Program-made: the position numbers and the translations under genes | Part shown: piece by piece, positions 1 to 7,300 of the stretch | Layout of the letters: the number at the start of each line of letters is the position of its first letter | How positions within the stretch are numbered: position 1 is the first letter of the stretch | DNA from: Phoronis pallida | Lineage: Eukaryota > Phoronida > Phoronidae | Assembly: GCA_028565715.1 (NCBI GenBank) | Contig: JAOXYC010203463.1 | Coordinates: forward strand, 1-11,606 | Direction: 5' to 3' | Length of the DNA stretch: 11,606 nucleotides | Notes under the pieces: model-generated | What the model was told of the DNA's origin: nothing | Database searches by the model: none | Seen by the model: the letters and a program-made list of their open reading frames with translations, nothing else

Positions 1-57
1 TGATTGAGTTTACTTCTAGTTAGAAGCTAGTTGAGAGAAAGGTAGGTCAGCGGGGGT

Positions 58-79
58 GGGGGGGGGGGGGGGGGGGGGG
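58..79. repeat. Poly-G homopolymer, 22 G
   Basis: An uninterrupted run of 22 G follows GGGGGT at 52-57. It could form a G-quadruplex. Homopolymers this long are also prone to length error in sequencing, so the true length is uncertain. Confidence 0.95.
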
Positions 80-662
80 TCTAGGTGGCCCATGGTCTAT
101 ATGAGAAGGTTTTCGAAATTTACACTATTTAGGATAAAAAGCTCAAATTTACCCCTTCACCGATCTTTTTTTTTTACTAAGATGCAGGTTTTTTATATTC
201 ATCAAAGGACTTGTACACAAAATTTCTAGTTGATTAGAATTTTGACCCAAGATCGTCACCAACGAGGAGACCGTATCAGCCTCAAGAATTACTATGATTT
301 ATCAACATTAAAAAATGATCTATCGACAGAAATATATATTCATATATGGTTTTTCACGAACCTTAAGATTGTTCAAAAACTAATTAACGATCTAATGTCT
401 GCTAAATGTGTATTGTAATCATTTCTCCACAGATGTCGCTATTCCATTTGTGTTCAGCTATCGCCCTCGAGGCTCATTGTCGTTCACAGTTTGGAGTTTA
501 TTGTAATTTTAATATCCCGCTAACTTGTGATGTTATTATGTAAATGTATTTTGTATAGTCCGTTCTCGCTGTATTTTCGCGGGTATTTTTATTGTGATGC
601 CATCGATGACCAGAGTGTGGTCGAACTAGAGCATAATAGAGAAAAGATTTTAAAACTTCTGT
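80..662. other. Intergenic stretch, nothing recognised
   Basis: The stretch is AT-rich with a T-run near 167-176. A 62-codon open frame on the plus strand (230-418) has no recognisable motif and looks like chance. No RNA gene, LTR end or tRNA-like primer-binding site could be identified upstream of the retrotransposon fragment that follows. Confidence 0.6.
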
Positions 663-1121
663 GTGTTTTTTAAATTTTATCATGCCGGACCCTTGGACAG
701 TTACTCTACCAGTTGCAGCCTGAACAGGTTTCCTCAGGTTTTCTCTCACTCGGACGACGACATAGGCCATACGAGTGTAGTCAAACACAGAATCGATTTG
801 TATGATGACATCCCATTTAAACAGCGACACAGACAAATCCCCCCATCGATGTACGAAGATGTTAAGTCACATCTTCAACAAATGCTCAATTCTGGTATCA
901 TACGTAAATCTAAAAGTCCGTGGTCCAGTAACGTAGTCCTAGTCCGAAAGAAAGATGGTAGTCTAAGAACTTGTGTTGACTTCAGACAACTTAACTCCAA
1001 GACGATCAAGGACTCATACGCACTCCCACGAATTGATGAGATTCTGGAATGTTTAGGTGGCTCTACACATTTTACGGTCCTCGATATGAAGGCGGGCTAC
1101 CACCAAATCGAGCTCGCTTGA
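663..1121 (+). pseudogene. Ty3/gypsy-type reverse transcriptase fragment, truncated at both ends
   Basis: The 152-codon frame carries the N-terminal part of a Ty3/gypsy pol reverse transcriptase. Convincing homology starts near residue 20 (LNRFPQVFSHSDDDIGHT). The typical PFKQRHRQIPP lead-in follows at 51-61, then SPWSSNVVLVRKKDGSLR at 85-102, VDFRQLN at 105-111, and motif A with FTVLDMKAGYHQIE at 137-150, including the first catalytic Asp (D141). Homology stops right after motif A at a TGA, and nothing downstream reads as the rest of RT, so the YxDD motif, RNase H and integrase are all absent. The first ~19 residues do not look like pol and are probably read-in from unrelated sequence. No LTRs are visible. 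This is a dead fragment rather than an active element; domestication is unlikely without the catalytic YxDD. Confidence 0.88.
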
Positions 1122-1667
1122 GCCCAATCTTCTGACTGAATTCTATCTGTAGGACCTACTAATTTATTTAAATCCTCAGAGCTCAAAGTATCACCCATTG
1201 GTTTAACTTCAGACATGTGATACGTGCGTAACTGATGTCATAAGTCATTGGACATGGCTCCACGACTTGCAATTAAACCAGGTTGACCCGGTTGGAAAAA
1301 AGCCAATTTTTGTAAAAAACCTAATTACATAGCTCAAATTTGTACAAGTTAAACTAATGAACTTTTATCATCAAATATCTTCAAAATTACTCAATCATTT
1401 TCATTGATTCTTGTTTGTTTCAAGTTGGTCTTGAATACCCCTAGACTTGGGTATTAACTTTCTAAACATATCATTTAATATTTAGCCTGACAGAAACTCA
1501 TGAACCTCATAGAAATTTGGGTAGAATTGGCAGACACCCGCCTGAGCATTCTGTGTTTGTTGTTGATTCAGGTAATTTTCGTCCAACTTTGATTTTGAAT
1601 TTATATAATAAAACATCTTGTCAAAAATCCTTACGATACAAAACTGTTTCGTGGGAAAACGAACAAT
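1122..1667. other. Intergenic stretch, nothing recognised
   Basis: AT-rich sequence between the retrotransposon fragment and the first TTAA-flanked element. All frames are closed by frequent stops. It shows no continuation of the pol gene and no clear repeat structure. Confidence 0.55.
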
Positions 1668-2020
1668 TTAAGTAGTTTATCGCTACTTACGAATGTGAAA
1701 TTATCATCATTTGAATAAGGCCAATTGCATAGAAATTGTTGTTCCAAATTGCATTTTTACATTCATCTGAACGAATAAATACATCTGCGTCTGCCGGATA
1801 TTTCTATACAGGCAGCATATGTGACTTGATGAAATATCTAGAGGGTGACTAGATAACTTAGATCAACTGTAACGTATTAATTTTGCGTTTTCGATTAAGA
1901 ACGGGGGTAGTAACACGAATTGGCAACAAAAAATGATCAAACTGTGTAAAAGAAAATTTACTGATGATAATTTCATATATTGATTATTTTGTATTCGCAA
2001 GTAGCGATGTACGCGTTTAA
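1668..2020 (-). mobile_element. Short non-autonomous DNA transposon (MITE-like), copy 1, TTAA-flanked
   Basis: A 353-bp element bounded by TTAA at 1668-1671 and 2017-2020. Its ends are imperfect terminal inverted repeats sharing ATCGCTACTTRCGAAT. The minus strand of this copy aligns end to end with the plus strand of 5610-5955. Well-matched internal blocks include TTTTACACAGTTT, TTAATACGTTACAG and TATTTATTCGTTCAGATGAA. No coding capacity is seen. A TTAA target site is typical of piggyBac-like elements, but these ends do not begin with the usual CCY, so the superfamily is not assigned. Confidence 0.75.
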
Positions 2021-2235
2021 CTGGTCGTCATTGTATTATAATTTTCTCAACTAGTTAATTATTTTCTATGTATGTATGTATTGTATTTTAATGGTGATAA
2101 TTAATAATGAATATCTAATCCAATCTAATCCACACTCAGCGCCAGCTATCGGCTGGTCGGATCCTCTTTGCGTTGAAAGTTTTTTACTAGTACAAATTGC
2201 ATCCTTACTCTGATCAGCTTTGGATGTCACGTTCT
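2021..2235. other. Intergenic stretch with a short TATG microsatellite
   Basis: AT-rich sequence containing a short (TATG)n run near 2068-2081 and the small direct repeat AATCTAATCC/AATCTAATCC near 2116-2130. No coding signal is seen. Confidence 0.5.
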
Positions 2236-2450
2236 CATCTCAGAAGCGTCACAAATGGTGCATAAACGTCACATGTTTCGGAATTCTATAATCTGTGTCG
2301 AAAATGATCGATTTACCCATCTCAAAAACGTCACATTGTGTGGACTTGGACCATTTTTCAAAAAAGTCGGGTCTGAACATTTTCGATGGTACCATCTCAG
2401 AAGTGTCAAAATGGCCAAAAAACGTCACAATTTGTGGACTAGAAATGTTT
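2236..2450. repeat. Degenerate tandem array, three units of about 75-82 bp
   Basis: Three units begin with CATCTCARAARYGTCA at 2236, 2318 and 2393. Each also contains or abuts an AAACGTCAC motif (about 2264, 2328 and 2421). Units 2 and 3 share a TTGTGTGGACT-like block after it. The copies are diverged in sequence and spacing, so this looks like an old satellite or minisatellite. Open frames crossing it on the plus strand (2255-2452 and 2295-2501) are repeat translations rather than genes. Confidence 0.6.
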
Positions 2451-2703
2451 GAACTCGACCACGGCCAAGCTAAATGTACCCCGATTTCAGAAGAATGTTA
2501 ACACGTCAGAAACTTGTCACATGTACATGCAGGATTTTTCATTGACAACACGGCTGTGTATGCTGTTTACAACTTTGCATTGAGTCTGTTCGTAGTCCCG
2601 AAAAAGTTTTATATTAATTTCGGACAAACCTTGAAAAATTTCAAGAAATGCCATGCATTTTGGTTGAGGTGGTGGTGCAGTACATGTAGGAGACAAATGG
2701 CTT

Positions 2704-2777
2704 CATACATGGGTATAGCGGAGTCAAGCAACGGTTAATATGTACATACCTGGGTATAGCGGAGTCAAGCAACGGTT
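2704..2777. repeat. 41-bp tandem duplication, two copies
   Basis: A 33-bp core occurs at 2704-2736 and again at 2745-2777, offset 41 bp, with one mismatch (CATACAT versus CATACCT). Both copies contain GGGTATAGCGGAGTCAAGC and end in AACGGTT. The high identity points to a recent duplication. Confidence 0.9.
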
Positions 2778-2860
2778 TGTTTATATGTTATGCTTTTTTA
2801 GATACACGTACGTGGCTAACGTGTCAACAATTAAAGTATGTGTGAATGTATGTATATATG

Positions 2861-2866
2861 TTTATT
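2861..2866 (-). terminator. Candidate polyadenylation signal AATAAA for the NHL-containing gene
   Basis: The plus-strand TTTATT is AATAAA on the minus strand, about 235 nt past the stop codon at 3101-3103. It is the first canonical hexamer found downstream of the coding end, which gives a 3'UTR of roughly 250 nt. No strong GU-rich downstream element is evident, so the assignment is provisional. Confidence 0.5.
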
Positions 2867-3100
2867 ATAGTGTAAATCATTACAAATTAATTTGAAACAA
2901 TAAAATTCATGACACTGGTAAATGACCGTTCCATTAACAGGGGAGCACACGTCGGCAGTAGCTACGAGTGGCTAGGAACTACACAGCCCAATCAATACCC
3001 AACATGGAGTAAACGTTTGACGGTTGCGGTTTGATGCATTGGAAAATGTGGCAGAAAACAATTGTTATTTATGTTCCACAATTGATTTATGAGTCATCTT

Positions 3101-4368
3101 TTAGTACATTCCTGAGTAGTTGAACACCTTTACTTCCCCATAATCTTCTAGAACAGCTACAAGTCCTGGTCCACATATTGTTACACTGCACGGATATGAC
3201 ATTCCGTCTTCTCGTCTAGCAATGACACCCTTGTGATGACAAGAGGTCGTCATCACATGCAGACTGTGTGAGTCGTGATCAGCTACAATGACGTTGCCCC
3301 GGTCATCACAACAAAGTCCCCGTGGATTCTTTAACGCCAGGTCCCCATGTGACATGTACGTGTGAAGAATGGCTGAACAAGCATTGTTCAGTACCTCAAC
3401 ACGGGGAGGATTCCAGTTGGATGATATGATGTGACCGGTATTTGATGTGGTGACACGGTTAGGGTTAAATCTATCGACCCTTAAACTATTCTTATTCACC
3501 CGACTCTTTATCTCCCCAACCATGTTCATTACTAATAACTCATCATTACTCTCATTCGTAACAATTAATCTGTTATTGCAACATGTTACATCATGTCCAT
3601 CACATACGTCTCTAATGACGTTATTTTGCTTGAGATTTTTGTCATAAACAAAAATCCCTCTGACACTCTTGTCGATCACTATAATATTGTTGTCGCTGTT
3701 ACTAGTCACAGCACGTGGTTCCTTTAGCTTATGCAGTCCCTCGCTCAGTATTCCCTTTAACTGACCATATTTGCTAAATATCTTCACCTTCTTGTTTGCC
3801 GTGTCAGTAACAAAGTACTTGTCATCAGTAAAGTGTATATACGAACACCACACACAAAGTTCTTCCGGAAGTTTTACACTGAATTGACGCACAAGTTCCG
3901 CTTTCTTTTGAAAGAATGTCTGTGGTGTCAGTAGTTTTGCCAACGGTGAGTCTGCGGATGAATTGATTGGTGTTTCAGACACAGAACCCATAGAAGCTTG
4001 TGGGAAGTAGGCTGGGGTCCCCACTGTGTGCGGATCTGTAAAAACCTGAAGCAAGTTGGATGGAGTTTCTACTGTTTGTGAACTCATGAAAAGTTGGGAA
4101 AGATGGGATGTAGTGTCAACTATCTGCGGATCTGCAAAGGTTTGTGATGTAGAGGTTGGAGATTCGACTATTTGTGAACCTCCGAAAACTGGTTGAAGAT
4201 TGGTTGCAGTTTCCAAATGACCTGCGAACAATAGTGGCGATTTGGTTCCACTTATCGGTGGATCTGCAAGAACTTGTGGTGCGTTGAAAGGAACTTCATT
4301 GACAATGCTTGGTGTTGGTAATGTCTGTTCAGAGATTGGACTTATTTCCTTCTTATCGGCTGGTGACG
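3101..4368 (-). CDS. Last exon: repeat linker and C-terminal NHL-type beta-propeller
   Basis: The open frame runs from the ATG at 4390 to the TAA at 3103-3101 (429 codons). Residues ~36-146 of that frame are about seven copies of a 16-residue unit, roughly ETPxxxxQxFxDPxxV (for example ESPTSTSQTFADPQIV, DTTSHLSQLFMSSQTV, ETPSNLLQVFTDPHTV). Residues ~180-429 show NHL-style blades: KYFVTDTANKKVKIFSKYG (192-209), NNIIVIDKSVRGIFVYD (234-250), RLIVTNESNDELLVMN (274-289) and GNVIVADHDSHSLHVM (365-380). NHL propellers bind RNA or protein partners in TRIM-NHL proteins; no RING or B-box is encoded here. A good acceptor (pyrimidine-rich, ending TTGCAG) lies inside the frame, so the coding exon probably starts at 4368 with two bases (phase 1), which matches the exon at 5125-5164. 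Otherwise the ATG at 4390 would start a stand-alone 429-residue protein. Confidence 0.85.
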
Positions 4369-7300
4369 CTGCAATTGATGAGTAAAACATACTACAATGA
4401 TAATCTTGATATTCCCAACCTTTTACTGCTTTAGATGGTCCCGTGCTTTGAAAGAGTGCTACCTATCAATGCTCATTGATACGCATATGTTGTACAATTG
4501 CCCTTGCATCTCGTAGACATTTCACATAACTATTTACAAGTCGTTACACAATGAGAAATTAGACCACTACTCTCACTGGAAATATAATTCCAACAAATCC
4601 TGTCGCGTTTTTGACAATACTTTAGTTCTATTTTCAACAACAATCGGTGTTCTTGTGTAAGAATTCAATTATTTTTTCCAAGGAGCATCCATGTTAGTTT
4701 GCATGGAAGGTCAGTTCTTGTCATAGATAAATAGTAGAGAAGATCACCAACTTATGCTTGGCGTAACAATAAGTCGATGTATTTCAGAATATTTGCCTCG
4801 CTTCCATAGAAGAATTTTGAGATCGCATGGTCTTACATCCGCTTTGAAGCTTCGTTTGAAACACGTGCAACTTAGGCGAACGAAGTTCAAGTTGGGGATC
4901 GGTTCTTCTATTAATCTATGGTTCTTGTCAACCGTTGCCACCCTGGTTAACCCGTTAGTTTAGCAGAATATTTAAATGGATTTAGATAAGTTAGGTAACT
5001 CTTCAATAAGATGCCGAAACGCAAGTGATTGGTTTTTTTAAACAAGGCTGACGTCTGCCCAACATTTGGAAATTGGCCCAACTTAGTTCGATGACCTATA
5101 TGGCTTACTACAATGAATACTTACCCGTTACTTCAGAACAATCATGACCTTGACCTTGGTCACCCTACAATGAAGAAAGAAATAACGACAAATTAAAGAG
5201 AGTGGGATGCAACGTGGGAATATTGCTTCTATAATGGGAGCCATCAATGCAAAGGTAGAACCAACTTGTCACAAGAACGAGCATTGGATCAACATCGGCC
5301 TTGTCCAGCATTGTAATAGAAAATAGCTATATGTTTGTTCGGAAATGTACACATTAACGAAGACTGAATTTGAATGAGATGACATGACCAGATAGATTAT
5401 TGACTATAATAGAAAGAATGACCTTAGTGATTCTGGCAAAGTATTCCCGTATATTATATATTATATTTATTATCTTACGTAAGATCACCTCAAAGTTCAA
5501 CCTCGGACGAGAATGGGTTAAGTCGTGTATAAGTTGACGTCATGAAATATTAACTCGTGGTATCAAGTTTGCATAGTCGCAAAAATAATAATTCATTGCT
5601 TCAGAATAGTTAAACGCATACATCGCTACTTACGAATGTCGAATTATCAATTATTTAAATACGACGTTTTCATCTATTTCTTTTACACAGTTTCATCATT
5701 TTTCGTGTAACTATACCTTCACTCGATATCGAAGACACAATGTTAATACGTTACAGGTGATCTCAGTTATCTCGTCACCCTCAAGATATTTCATCAAGTT
5801 CCTAAGACCGCCTGTATAGACATTTCCAGCAAAAGCGAAGGTATTTATTCGTTCAGATGAATGTAAGGATGCAATTCGTAACAACGATTCCTATGCAATT
5901 GGCCTCATTCAATAGATGATAATATCACATTCGCAAGTAGTGATGTACTACTTTCATTATTCAATCACTATAGCGCCATTTTCATGTCTTTTAGGCTATA
6001 ACAATTGATATATTGGTAAACGTTTTGTTGGAAAGATGTTACGAGCTCGGCTTTCGAAAGTTGAACTTGTTTAATGTCACAATTGTCCATCATAGCAGAG
6101 ATCAATTAGTGATCTTTTCTACGATGGGCGGACAATATTGATCAACACAACTTACCGTCAGCAAACGATGAAGTTCAGTCTCATCTTTTAAACGATCACG
6201 TTTATACTTAGTATCGTATTCCAGTTGCAATTTAGACGATATCCCTATAAGTAAAGTAAACTGCCACAGTTAAACATATGCAATAAAAAAGACAATAGAC
6301 CAATGCAACAGATGAGCTGTTTGGTCTTATCCAAGTTCAAATAGTATGCTACTAAATGGTGGCTAACTGTTTTTTGGTGTCGTGAACGTCAAAAACATCG
6401 CATGGCTGTGGGGTTGTAACATGTGTCTTCGACTGCTCAACCATTGGCGAAGTCAAGCCATCTCGAGCCGTTGCGTTCACCAAATATCGAACAAGGAACC
6501 ATTATTCCAAATACGTGTGATTTACAATCTACGCGTGTTCAATTTTTAAAAAAACAAATATTAGTTTTTGATTGAGTTCAGTTGAACACCTAAATTAATA
6601 TTTTATATGTACCGGTAATACTTTAAAACAATACACAATTCTTTCACTATAGTAGTTTGTGCATGACATAAGGATGTATTTAGTTTCCTTAAATGATTAT
6701 GCAATGGGCTCTGGACGTCGGGTTACATCCGGTATTTTGAAGCATAAGCTGTGACTCAACTACTTCTGTCTTAGACTTAATATAGCGTCGCCCCTGGATA
6801 TGTATACCGACATAAAAGAAGAAATTCGTTGAAGTGAGTAAGGATGAATCTTGTGAAAACGAGCGAAAGGTTCAATTATTTGTTAAATACGTGATTTGAC
6901 AAACTTTTTAAATAAACAATTTCCTAATTCAGCATGAAGCCAGTAGGCCCATTGGTATACATGTATGTATATCAATACAAGAATGTTGTATTAATTAATT
7001 AATTAGTTTGTTAATTTCGACGTTAATTTCGACGTTCATTGTGTTAATTTCATCGTTTGGACAACGTTGTGAAAAATGAAAGCATTCACTTGTGTGCATT
7101 AGTTTATAGTAATCATGACGTACAGTTAACGTTATTAAGAAAATGTATCATGTAGCGAGATACTAGAGAATTGTAATGAAATAGAACAGGCTTCTCACGT
7201 GTATTTTAAATAAGCAATATATTTACCATTGGCATTTGGGCGATCACATGGACTAAGATTCAAGCATTCAAGTGCAACGTCCACTAAAATGTTGGGCTTT

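Larger units (their letters stand above)
5165..6155 (-). other. Predicted intron 7, contains TTAA element copy 2 and a hairpin
   Basis: Runs from the GTAAGT donor of the charged-helix exon to the acceptor of the 40-nt exon. It holds the 346-bp inverted-repeat element at 5610-5955, the hairpin at 6081-6137 and an AT-rich TATATTATATATTATAT-like run near 5450-5470. Short open frames at 5160-5325 on both strands have no recognised content. Confidence 0.5.

Noticed and set aside
498-836. 112-codon minus-strand open frame
   Set aside because: It overlaps the Ty3/gypsy fragment on the opposite strand, where the plus-strand RT motifs are clear. Its translation shows no recognisable domain.
2255-2738. 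Plus-strand open frames of 65-74 codons
   Set aside because: They run through the degenerate ACGTCAC array and the 41-bp duplication and show no protein motif.
3447-3647. 66-codon plus-strand open frame
   Set aside because: Antisense shadow of the NHL propeller coding sequence.
4560-4582. Exon start after the strong ATTTCCAG acceptor-like site
   Set aside because: In the required phase it hits TAA after a few codons; other phases do not match the known exons.
4841-4930. Cassette exon between the 40-nt exon and the NHL exon using an acceptor near 4915 and GTAAGA near 4841
   Set aside because: Whichever frame is chosen, entry or exit phase conflicts with a neighbouring exon, and the acceptor has little pyrimidine tract.
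5160-5325. Small open frames on both strands (about 40-48 codons)
   Set aside because: Neither translation resembles a known domain. The minus-strand frame lies in the intron just upstream of the predicted 40-nt exon and includes its pyrimidine tract.
4369-6155. RING or B-box exon that would make this a TRIM-NHL gene
   Set aside because: No Cys/His pattern of either domain was found on the minus strand in this interval.
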